This document shows positions 13,094-20,598 of a DNA stretch of 28,123 nucleotides, in pieces. Origin of the DNA: Bacillota bacterium. GTDB lineage: Bacteria > Bacillota > Bacilli > Lactobacillales > Enterococcaceae. Positions within the stretch are counted from its first letter, which is position 1, and every line of letters begins with the position of its first letter. The notes beneath the pieces are model-generated. The model was not told where the DNA came from and did not search any database. It worked only from the letters and a program-made list of their open reading frames with translations. Where the stretch lies: the NCBI GenBank assembly GCA_023389005.1, contig JAEWFE010000160.1, forward strand, positions 1-28,123, written 5' to 3'. Both the position numbers and the translations under genes were made by a program.

Positions 13094-14891
13094 AAATTGT
13101 TTCTGGAATTTCTCCGTGATCCACCATCACCGCTTTGTCTAAAAATTCCTCTACATCATCTTTATAGCGTTTGTAGCGATACCAGTTCTCATCTGTTGGT
13201 TTATTGGCTAAATATTGGGCATTTGGATGGTCGAACACGGGGTATTTTTCATCTTTAAAGACAAATTCTTTGGTAATAAATACCAGACACTCGTCACCAT
13301 TTAATCTACCAATCTCATCTGGAAAAAGTAGTTTTCGACCAGTATAATCCCTATTTTCTGAACCGCCACCTTGCCTACCTTTATTGTGAGAATATTTTCT
13401 AGTCCCAATCGTTTGCGAGCCAATACGTTCTGAAAGATATTTAACAGTTGCTTCCTCATCTCCGCCTAAAAATATGACTGTAGCGCATAAGTTAGCCATA
13501 CTAGCCCAACCATATTTATACATTGTTTTTAGCTGATCTAACGCCTGAAGAAATATGGCAATTGACATATTCCGACTTCTAAATGAAGCTAATGCTTTAT
13601 CAATATTAGGAATACGTCCAATGTTGGCAAACTCATCAATCCAAAATCTGAAGTGTAAAAGTTGACGATACGCTATTTCACCTGTCAAAACTTTATCCAC
13701 TTTATCTCTCAATACTTCCATTGCTGTTGAGATAAAAATAGCTGCTAGGAAATTGTAAGAATCCGTTGTTTCAGGAATCGTAACAAAAATTGCCGTCTTT
13801 TCTTCATCCCAACTTTCAATATCCATGGTATCATTTCTGACTAAATCAACCACTTGCGAATGGTCAAAGACAGAATATCGAGCAGCCGCGATTCCTAATA
13901 CACTAGCTCGTGTTTCTGCTTCATACAAATCATTAAACAGTGTCCATTGACGATAAGCATAATTGTTTGGATGACGCTCATTTTGTTCTTCAAACCATTC
14001 TTCTACTGGACTAGGTTTATTCTTTTCTCTGCGTTTAACAAACCGCAACATATCTGCCACCATACCAATATGTGGTAAATAATCGTTATCTTGACCATCT
14101 ATCCACAGAAACGCTAAAAAACTACGAATGAGCAGTCCTTCTGCTTTAATCCAAAAATCTTCCCCCTGGTTATCCGTTTTCTTTGTACCCTCAGTAATCC
14201 ATTCCAACACTTTATCAATATCTAATTCTGTTTTGATGTATTTGAATACGTTGAAATGGTCACTATTTAACAGTGTATTCAAATCAAAGACTTTAATCTT
14301 ATAGCCCATTTTTTCTAAAAAAGCGCCACATTCTCTAATTAATAATCCTTTAGGATCGGTAATGAGAAAACTGGCATTGGTTTGTAAGATATTAGGTTTT
14401 AACACATTGAAAGTTTTTCCTGAACCAGGGTCACCAATAATCATAAGATTTTTATTTCGTTGAAAAGCTCTAGTAATACGATCATTAAACAAGCCCATCC
14501 TAGCAACCTTAGAAAGAATTGTATTATATTCTGGAATCTCATCCGCATATCTTACCATCTCTTCTTTTTTCGCAAATCTCGCAGAACCATATTCTTCATT
14601 TGGTCGATAATACCTAGAATCATTGTTATACGTATAAAAAAGTAAGCCTATTCCTAATCCGATAAACGACAAATATAAACCTAATAAACTAGGATAAAAA
14701 AGTGTCAGCCAATGATTATTTACTAGCATATAGTCCAACATTGATTCCGCAAAGAAAAAATTTACTTGTTCATAAAAAGAATCTCCAGGTAAATGTGCCC
14801 AAAAATTTCCTGTAACTGCAAATAAAAGAGCAAGGCATATAGATAGTACAAGATAAGGTTTAAATTCTTTTTTATAAATTTGCATAGTCAT
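13092..14891 (-). CDS. pcfC: Type IV coupling protein (VirD4/TraG family, PcfC-like)
   Basis: The coupling ATPase sits in the membrane, binds the relaxosome and feeds the relaxase-DNA strand to the channel. The 599-residue protein has two N-terminal membrane segments (about residues 13-33 and 62-85), the Walker A motif GDPGSGKT at 153-160 and the Walker B motif FWIDEFANIG with DE at 419-420. This is the VirD4/TraG domain plan without a long extra domain, as in PcfC. Its ATG overlaps the stop of the pcfB-like gene (ATGA), so the two are translationally coupled. The short tail after the ATPase domain is acidic. The 3' end abuts copy d of the 24-bp repeat. Confidence 0.96.
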   Translation of the reverse strand: MTMQIYKKEFKPYLVLSICLALLFAVTGNFWAHLPGDSFYEQVNFFFAESMLDYMLVNNHWLTLFYPSLLGLYLSFIGLGIGLLFYTYNNDSRYYRPNEEYGSARFAKKEEMVRYADEIPEYNTILSKVARMGLFNDRITRAFQRNKNLMIIGDPGSGKTFNVLKPNILQTNASFLITDPKGLLIRECGAFLEKMGYKIKVFDLNTLLNSDHFNVFKYIKTELDIDKVLEWITEGTKKTDNQGEDFWIKAEGLLIRSFLAFLWIDGQDNDYLPHIGMVADMLRFVKRREKNKPSPVEEWFEEQNERHPNNYAYRQWTLFNDLYEAETRASVLGIAAARYSVFDHSQVVDLVRNDTMDIESWDEEKTAIFVTIPETTDSYNFLAAIFISTAMEVLRDKVDKVLTGEIAYRQLLHFRFWIDEFANIGRIPNIDKALASFRSRNMSIAIFLQALDQLKTMYKYGWASMANLCATVIFLGGDEEATVKYLSERIGSQTIGTRKYSHNKGRQGGGSENRDYTGRKLLFPDEIGRLNGDECLVFITKEFVFKDEKYPVFDHPNAQYLANKPTDENWYRYKRYKDDVEEFLDKAVMVDHGEIPETI

Positions 14892-15379
14892 TTCACCTTC
14901 GTTTTTTGAACGCCTTGAATCACGCCTTGATACATCTTTTGTTGTGCGTATTTCACACGTTCTTCAAAGCTCATTTGTTCAGGACGCTTCAATATCATCT
15001 TTGAAAATTCTTTTGCATTAGAAATAGCCGCTTGATAGAAACGATTCAATGCATTTTTGGCAAGTGCTTGATTTTGTACTTTAAAGAAAAGATTGACACC
15101 TTGATCTGTTTTTTGGAAAGCAAAAGGTAAACCCTGCTCTTTTAGATAAGCCCTTAATTTATTTAAATCCACTTCTCTTTTTAAATATAAAGAAACCGAA
15201 GTGGTAGAATCTTTACTATTGAGCAGTTGATACAGTTGCGTTTCGCCTGTTAAGATTTGTCTTTTAGCCATCCAATCAGACATGGTTTCACCTGTCAGAA
15301 TGGTTGCTGCATAAAGCAAGCGTTCTAGCGTTAGTACACCTGGATTAAAGATTTTGTGTACGATATCCTTTTGTTCCAT
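14888..15379 (-). CDS. pcfB: PcfB-family conjugation protein (DUF3801)
   Basis: A 163-residue soluble protein of the PcfB/DUF3801 family, found next to the coupling-protein gene in Gram-positive conjugative elements; its exact role is not settled. Features seen: LTLERLLYAATILTGETMSD near the N-terminus, a central part with SVSLYLKREVDLNKLRAYL, and a basic C-terminus ending KTKVK. AGGTGA lies 6-7 nt before the ATG. A terminator-like hairpin just upstream (15398-15428) may lower transcription into this and later genes. Confidence 0.85.
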   Translation of the reverse strand: MEQKDIVHKIFNPGVLTLERLLYAATILTGETMSDWMAKRQILTGETQLYQLLNSKDSTTSVSLYLKREVDLNKLRAYLKEQGLPFAFQKTDQGVNLFFKVQNQALAKNALNRFYQAAISNAKEFSKMILKRPEQMSFEERVKYAQQKMYQGVIQGVQKTKVK

Positions 15380-15397
15380 ACAAAGTCACCTACTTTC

Positions 15398-15428
15398 AAA
15401 AAAAGAGACCGAAACAAATCGATCTCTT
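15398..15428 (-). terminator. Terminator-like hairpin between the pcfA-position and pcfB genes
   Basis: On the minus strand AAGAGATCG pairs with CGGTCTCTT (15420-15428 with 15403-15411, one mismatch), followed by seven T. It lies within an otherwise continuous operon, so it may act as a partial terminator that sets the ratio of channel to DNA-processing proteins. Confidence 0.6.
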
Positions 15429-16722
15429 ACGCTTTTTTTCTTATTTGTTTTTCTGGAAAGGAAAGGATTTTCTTTTCTTTCTTCTGTGCTTCTACCAATT
15501 GAATGACGCTCTCATGTCCTTGATTAAAGGTTTGAAGAATTTTTTCAAAGTCTGCCTTCAAGCCTTTATTCATTTCTTTTTGTCTTAATTGCAATTCCTC
15601 CGCTTTTCCTTGTAAAATACGTTCCAGTTGAATAGTTTGTGTTTCATATTCTTTTTGAATCGTTTGAGTGATTTTATCTCTATACGCTTCTTCAATTTCC
15701 ACTTCTTTAGCTGCTTGTGTCTTTTTATGCGTCAATTCAAGTTGTTTCAACGCTTCTTGATGACGTCGATTTTCTTCTTCAATTTGTTTTTCCAAATCAG
15801 CAGCTAACTCTTTTTGTATAACTTGTAAATCAATATATTTTTGTTTGCTTAATTTTTCAGTTACTTGTGCTTCAATCTTATCACGCTGATCTAGCTCTTT
15901 AATTTCCGCTAGAATTTTCTGACGTTCTTCTTCAAGATAATTTTGCACTTTTTCTTGATAGCTGGATTTCACTAAGTCTAAAACTTCTTCCACATCTGTA
16001 TCCATAATCATTTCATCAGACAAGTCAATGGAAGTAGTGGTTTCCTTGCTACTTAAACTTACACTATCTTCTTTAATAGGTTCATTTAATGCTTCTTTTT
16101 GTGTTGTTTCACTTTGTTCTTCAGGTTGTACTTCTACTTTTCTACTTGTAGAATTTTCTACTTTTCCACTTGTAGAATCTTCTACCACCGTTTCAGCTTG
16201 TTGTTTGAGTAGTAATTGTTTTAATTCCTCAATTTCCGCTCGTTGACGCTCAATTTCTTTCTGCATAGCATCATGCGGAGAATAAACATTTTTCTCGATA
16301 ACTTTTGATAGGTCAATAGAAGTAATTGCTTCTTTGCTGCTTAAACTTACACTATCTTCTTTAGTAGCTTCTAATATTTCTTTTTGTGGTGTTTCACTTT
16401 CTTCTGTTACTGGAGGTATAGTCAAAATAGACTCATCAAAGGCAATTGGTTTTGAACTATAAAAATTATTGAGAAATTCATCCATATCTACTTCTGGTGC
16501 CACAGGTAAATGAATACGTTGAGCATAAATCATTTTTTTCTTATTACGTTTTTCAAGATATTTAATCGCAACCATGCTTCCCGTTTGTCCAAGCGATTCT
16601 AATCTTGCATTTTCACTATCTATAAAATTGACAAAATCCAATGTGCTACTAATTTCATCTAACATGATTCCATGAACAAATTTAAATTCATAGACTTCTA
16701 CAGGTTTTGAAAAGAACAACAT
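15427..16722 (-). CDS. Coiled-coil conjugation protein in the pcfA position
   Basis: A 431-residue protein. The N-terminal 100 residues are a small globular part (VYEFKFVHGIMLDEIS...); the middle is a low-complexity linker with two in-frame copies of a 32-residue duplication (containing KEDSVSLSSKE) and the 24-bp repeat read as KVEDSTSG-KVENSTSR-like units near residues 180-198; the C-terminal 200 residues are a highly charged coiled coil (repeated E/K/Q heptads). No membrane segment or signal peptide. GGGAGG lies 8 nt before the ATG, and the ATG follows the TAG of the previous gene directly. Its position matches pcfA of pCF10-like modules but I cannot assign a function; a scaffold or relaxosome-associated role is inference. 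Confidence 0.75.
   Translation of the reverse strand: MLFFSKPVEVYEFKFVHGIMLDEISSTLDFVNFIDSENARLESLGQTGSMVAIKYLEKRNKKKMIYAQRIHLPVAPEVDMDEFLNNFYSSKPIAFDESILTIPPVTEESETPQKEILEATKEDSVSLSSKEAITSIDLSKVIEKNVYSPHDAMQKEIERQRAEIEELKQLLLKQQAETVVEDSTSGKVENSTSRKVEVQPEEQSETTQKEALNEPIKEDSVSLSSKETTTSIDLSDEMIMDTDVEEVLDLVKSSYQEKVQNYLEEERQKILAEIKELDQRDKIEAQVTEKLSKQKYIDLQVIQKELAADLEKQIEEENRRHQEALKQLELTHKKTQAAKEVEIEEAYRDKITQTIQKEYETQTIQLERILQGKAEELQLRQKEMNKGLKADFEKILQTFNQGHESVIQLVEAQKKEKKILSFPEKQIRKKA
16019..16119 (-). repeat. Direct duplication, copy 1 (about 100 bp, coding)
   Basis: About 100 bp that recur at 16308-16403 in the same frame of the same gene. The shared peptide core is KEDSVSLSSKE followed by TSIDLS. 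The copies differ at roughly one position in six. Confidence 0.8.
16129..16185 (-). repeat. 24-bp repeat family, copy e (in-frame, about two units)
   Basis: Lies between the two copies of the 100-bp duplication in the same gene. On the minus strand it is read VEDSTSGK-VENSTSRK-VE, the same frame as in the polyvalent protein. Confidence 0.9.
16308..16403 (-). repeat. Direct duplication, copy 2 (about 100 bp, coding)
   Basis: Partner of 16019-16119; the two flank the 24-bp repeat array and the segment QKEIERQRAEIEELKQ. Confidence 0.8.
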
Positions 16723-17016
16723 CTACATTTCCTCCCTCACAAAGTTTTCTTCGATATTTTCTATAGCTACTTCTTCTGTTTGTTTTGGCGAATCAAGTAA
16801 GTCTTTTAAGCCTTCCATTTGTAATAATTCTTTCAGCTGATCCAGATTCAAATCATTTTCTACCATCAAAGCAGCCGTAATTTCATATTCAGTTACTTCT
16901 AATTTTTCCTTCAAGGCGGATAGTTTCTCATTTTCTTTTTCAATGATAGACTCCGACCGTTCAATATCACTTAATAACTTTTTTCGTTTATTTTCTAGTT
17001 TTTCCATTTTATTCAT
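16723..17016 (-). CDS. Small coiled-coil protein, DUF4315-like
   Basis: A 97-residue protein whose first 60 residues form a charged antiparallel-type coiled coil (MEKLENKRKKLLSDIERSE onward), followed by LDQLKELLQMEGLKDLL. This matches the pattern of the DUF4315 family, small proteins coded inside Gram-positive conjugation operons, and it is in the prgM position. GGAGGTG lies 6-7 nt before the ATG. Cytosolic by sequence. Function unknown. Confidence 0.7.
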   Translation of the reverse strand: MNKMEKLENKRKKLLSDIERSESIIEKENEKLSALKEKLEVTEYEITAALMVENDLNLDQLKELLQMEGLKDLLDSPKQTEEVAIENIEENFVREEM

Positions 17017-17027
17017 CTGAACACCTC

Positions 17028-17849
17028 CTACTTGCTGCTATCAATAATTGCCTGCATATCTTTATTCTTTGGCTCTTCTGATTTTTGATTTTCTTCATTA
17101 GTCGATTTTTCAGACGTAGAAATTTCTGTTTTATCAGATTCTGCACGTTTTGATTCTGTGAGTTGATTTGATGATTCCTCTTGCTTTGTATCTGAACTTG
17201 AGGTCTCAGCTGCTTCTGACGCACTATTTTCCATTAATTGTGTAGGCAATTGGATTCTATCGCTAGGATAGCTATTTTTATCCAATTCTGTAATGTTCTC
17301 ATCTATTACAATGGGCTTCATTTGATTCACTTTGTAACGACCATCGATTAATTGATACGTAAGCTTTATATTTTGCTGATTAGATTGATTTTTAATGGCT
17401 CTTTCATCAGAACCTTTCTTCACTCGCTGTGTATTTTTAAAACTAACCAAACAAACTGCAGTATGATTTTTCTGGTCAATATAAATGGTTGCTTTCTGAA
17501 AAACCTGATTGACCACATAGCCTTTGTACGCCTGTTGAATCGGTAATTGCTCTTCCTCCTTGGTTGATTGATAGAGAGAATCTGTCATAAATGGTTTATA
17601 ACGATTTTGATTCTCTCCTAAATCTTCTTTTGTATAATAAGCGATTAAAAACTTTTGAACTTCAGATTGTGTCAATAAAACATCTTTTTCCTTTTTATTT
17701 GTCGTTTTAGTGTGAGTAGAGGTCATTTTCTTTACACCACGATAATATCCCGTACTACTTCCAATCAGAAAAGTAAAAACGAGACTAAAAAGTATTCCTA
17801 CAATCAATAATATTTTCTTTATGCGTTTAATTTTTCTTTCATCCTTCAT
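17028..17849 (-). CDS. prgL: VirB8-like channel protein (PrgL-like)
   Basis: A 273-residue membrane protein with a short cytosolic start, one membrane helix (about residues 12-31, KILLIVGILFSLVFTFL) and an outside domain of the NTF2-like fold expected for VirB8/PrgL (about 55-190), followed by a long serine/glutamate-rich low-complexity tail. VirB8-type proteins nucleate the secretion channel. No ribosome binding site is visible before the ATG; the nearest strong purine run (GAGGAGGAAA) is about 40 nt upstream, and the gap to the prgK stop is only 47 nt, so start or coupling is uncertain. Confidence 0.85.
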   Translation of the reverse strand: MKDERKIKRIKKILLIVGILFSLVFTFLIGSSTGYYRGVKKMTSTHTKTTNKKEKDVLLTQSEVQKFLIAYYTKEDLGENQNRYKPFMTDSLYQSTKEEEQLPIQQAYKGYVVNQVFQKATIYIDQKNHTAVCLVSFKNTQRVKKGSDERAIKNQSNQQNIKLTYQLIDGRYKVNQMKPIVIDENITELDKNSYPSDRIQLPTQLMENSASEAAETSSSDTKQEESSNQLTESKRAESDKTEISTSEKSTNEENQKSEEPKNKDMQAIIDSSK

Positions 17850-17896
17850 TAAGCTTTAGCAAAAAGAATTATTTTCTTCCTGCGTTTCCTCCTCTC

Positions 17897-20584
17897 TTAT
17901 TTCAGACCTAAAACAGTTGCTGGATCAATTAATTCATTTTGTGCTAAACTGGTTGATTTTGAAATTTCTAAGTGTAAATGTGCCCCTGTACTATTTCCAG
18001 TCGAACCGACTAATCCTATCTTATCGCCCTGATGTACTTCTTGACCAACATGAACTAAAATCTGTGATTGGTGAGCATACAAGCTAGAACGTCCATCTGG
18101 ATGTTTAATTTGTACATAGTTGCCCCAACTATAATGATATTCAGCTTTCAATACTACACCATCAGAAATCGCATAAATTGGTGTCCCCATGCTAGCCGCA
18201 AAATCTAATCCTCTATGAAATTCAGAAGCTCCGCCGAAATTGCGCCAACCAAATGGACTACTCAGATTAATCAAAGTTAGCGGTAAACGATAACTACTTT
18301 GATTGACTGGATTAGAAAAGTAACTATACCAATGTTTTGCAGCCTGAATACGTTCTGACAACTTATTATTAGGATTACCTTCCCAGTATACCAGAAAATA
18401 ATTCGTCAATATTGAAACATCTTTACTCACTTCACTCTTACCTACACGATTAAGATAACTTCGATAAGCAGGTACATCTGCCTGAGTCATAAAATCCAAT
18501 TGTAAATCCATATCATACCATTTCTTATTCTTTTCTTTGGCATACATTCGAATCAAAGTATTGCGATTGGAACCATCAGTCGTGTCTGTAAATTGTCCCA
18601 AGCCTAAACCTCGGTGGATAATCTTGGTGTTGTTTCCATAAATATCAATCCCACTCATGTTTAGCCAGTTATCGTCATCCCAAGAAGTGGCAGTGGCACC
18701 CACAGGTGGATTGAGATAATCTCCTTCAGCTTTTTTTGGGTTAATCCCTGATTCCACTTGCCAATTGCCTAAAATAGCCGCAATTCCTTCTTTGTTAAAG
18801 CCTAATTTTGAGAAGTAGTTAAAGATATATTTGGCACGACTAGCAATATCTGCTCCAGGTGTAGCTAAATCACTACTTAATATGGTTTGTTGCACATAAG
18901 TTACTTTTGGAAAATAGAAAGCTGGATTCACATAAAACCATTCTTTCTTAATATTGTCATATTTTTCATAATATATCTGAATGGTATTCTCCTTTACTCT
19001 TCCTATTCTTTCTCCCACTTTTATTTTTGATTTTCTAAACAATTCTGTTAGACCCTTTATTTTCAGTCGATAAGTGTTCGTTTGTGTAATTTGTATGCCA
19101 TCTTCAAATGTTTTCATCTCCCCATCAATAGGAGCTTCAAGATATTGTTTAGAGGGTGTAGACACTTCAATACCTTCAAATAATTCTTCTTTATTTGATA
19201 CCTTCTCATACCCAAATCTTCTACTTATTGTTAGCTGATCGGTAGTATAGGGAAATTCTAATAAATCTTCTAAGCCCACATACCTAGATTCTTTAGATAA
19301 TGCATACAACTCTTTTTCATCTTCAGAAAAAGCATACTCTTTCTTTTTGATTAAATCATCCATCGTATGCAAACGATAATCAGGATCACTGCCATTCAAA
19401 TCAGACCATAATTTATCTAAATATTGACGATATGTTTGTAACGGTACTCTTGATTCAGATAATTCATAGTCATCAAATTTAATATTCATAAAAAACATGA
19501 TTTCGTCAATATTCGTAAAGAATTGATTGTTTTCATCTGTATGTTTGGTATCGATTTCAGTCACATAACTCCAAGAATCAGTCAACGCACGTTCTTCTTG
19601 CACAATCACTGGACGAGAAGAACTCATAAGCAATCCAAAAAAGAATAGCAACACCAACATACAAACAAAGAGTATCCATGTAGCGGGTTGAGTGGCTAAC
19701 GTAAAAACAACATCCACTAATTGCTTCTTACCTGAAAATAGGTCCTTGATCAAAGAAAAACCTTGTTGTGCTTTTTTGGCTTTTTTTGCTTGCGCATATC
19801 GATTGATAAATTGCTGATAATTTTTCAAACGTTGCTTTTGATGTAGCTTTCTCGCTTTCTTTATGCTTTCAGGCGTTCGTTCAAATCCTCTTCCTCTCAT
19901 CATGTTGTACATTCGATTACTTAAACCATAAGAATGACTAGCTAGATTTCTTACCAATCTAATGCTTTGATGACCGACTCGATAGACCAGGTTCGTTTCT
20001 CTTTTCAGACGTTTTACCTGATAATAGGTATGAACAGCCTCGTTTAACGTATCGTCTTGTGAAATTGAATCAAGCACTTTGTTTTTTGCTTGAAAAACAG
20101 CTATGTTCACCGGATGAATAGGATCTCTTAATTTAGCCGTTTTCAAACGTTTTTTCGATAACTTCACTTGATAAGCAGCCAACTGTTCTTTTGTTCGATA
20201 ATAGGAAAGAACAGTTTGTGCTTGTTTTTTTGAACTTAAAACTTGATCTAACTGCTTTCTACGCAGATATAATCGTTGTTTGCTATCGAACAGTTCTTTT
20301 TTTGCAACCTGTTTAACCTTATAGCTTTTCTTAAATCGATCCATTTTTCTTTGCTTTTTCGCTGACTGTTTCATTTGAAGTTTTTGAAATTGTAAACTAC
20401 TTGAAAAAGCATTTGCTGTTGAAGGAATACTTTGTTTTGCTTTAACCTCGGAGTCTTTACGATTTCCATGATTGAGTTGAAAGGAGGAACGCTGCAACGA
20501 ATTTTTTTGGTGTAATCTATATTTCAGTGATTTTGATTCACTTTGCCGAACAAAAACCATTTTACGCATTAGTTGCTTAGTCAT
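17897..20584 (-). CDS. prgK: Cell-wall hydrolase of the secretion system (PrgK/VirB1-like)
   Basis: An 895-residue protein that opens peptidoglycan for the channel. The first 290 residues are very basic (R/K-rich); a membrane helix is at about 300-322 (WILFVCMLVLLFFFGLL). A lysozyme-like domain of the phage tail-tip type follows (about 605-740, with the likely catalytic glutamate in NWQVESGINP). The C-terminus is an M23 (LytM) endopeptidase with H790 and D794 in HRGLDF and HLH at 869-871, so the zinc ligands are intact. PrgK of pCF10 is described with three hydrolase domains; here I see two and no CHAP domain. AAAGGAGGAG precedes the ATG. Confidence 0.94.
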   Translation of the reverse strand: MTKQLMRKMVFVRQSESKSLKYRLHQKNSLQRSSFQLNHGNRKDSEVKAKQSIPSTANAFSSSLQFQKLQMKQSAKKQRKMDRFKKSYKVKQVAKKELFDSKQRLYLRRKQLDQVLSSKKQAQTVLSYYRTKEQLAAYQVKLSKKRLKTAKLRDPIHPVNIAVFQAKNKVLDSISQDDTLNEAVHTYYQVKRLKRETNLVYRVGHQSIRLVRNLASHSYGLSNRMYNMMRGRGFERTPESIKKARKLHQKQRLKNYQQFINRYAQAKKAKKAQQGFSLIKDLFSGKKQLVDVVFTLATQPATWILFVCMLVLLFFFGLLMSSSRPVIVQEERALTDSWSYVTEIDTKHTDENNQFFTNIDEIMFFMNIKFDDYELSESRVPLQTYRQYLDKLWSDLNGSDPDYRLHTMDDLIKKKEYAFSEDEKELYALSKESRYVGLEDLLEFPYTTDQLTISRRFGYEKVSNKEELFEGIEVSTPSKQYLEAPIDGEMKTFEDGIQITQTNTYRLKIKGLTELFRKSKIKVGERIGRVKENTIQIYYEKYDNIKKEWFYVNPAFYFPKVTYVQQTILSSDLATPGADIASRAKYIFNYFSKLGFNKEGIAAILGNWQVESGINPKKAEGDYLNPPVGATATSWDDDNWLNMSGIDIYGNNTKIIHRGLGLGQFTDTTDGSNRNTLIRMYAKEKNKKWYDMDLQLDFMTQADVPAYRSYLNRVGKSEVSKDVSILTNYFLVYWEGNPNNKLSERIQAAKHWYSYFSNPVNQSSYRLPLTLINLSSPFGWRNFGGASEFHRGLDFAASMGTPIYAISDGVVLKAEYHYSWGNYVQIKHPDGRSSLYAHQSQILVHVGQEVHQGDKIGLVGSTGNSTGAHLHLEISKSTSLAQNELIDPATVLGLK

Positions 20585-20598
20585 TCTCCACTCCTCCT

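Noticed and set aside
10061..16185. CRISPR array suggested by the repeated palindromic 24-bp units
   Set aside because: Units are tandem without unique spacers, lie inside coding frames, and no cas genes are present.
17009..17224. 71-residue minus-strand ORF overlapping the end of the VirB8-like gene
   Set aside because: Lysine/glutamine-rich shadow of the low-complexity tail of prgL in another frame, without independent support.
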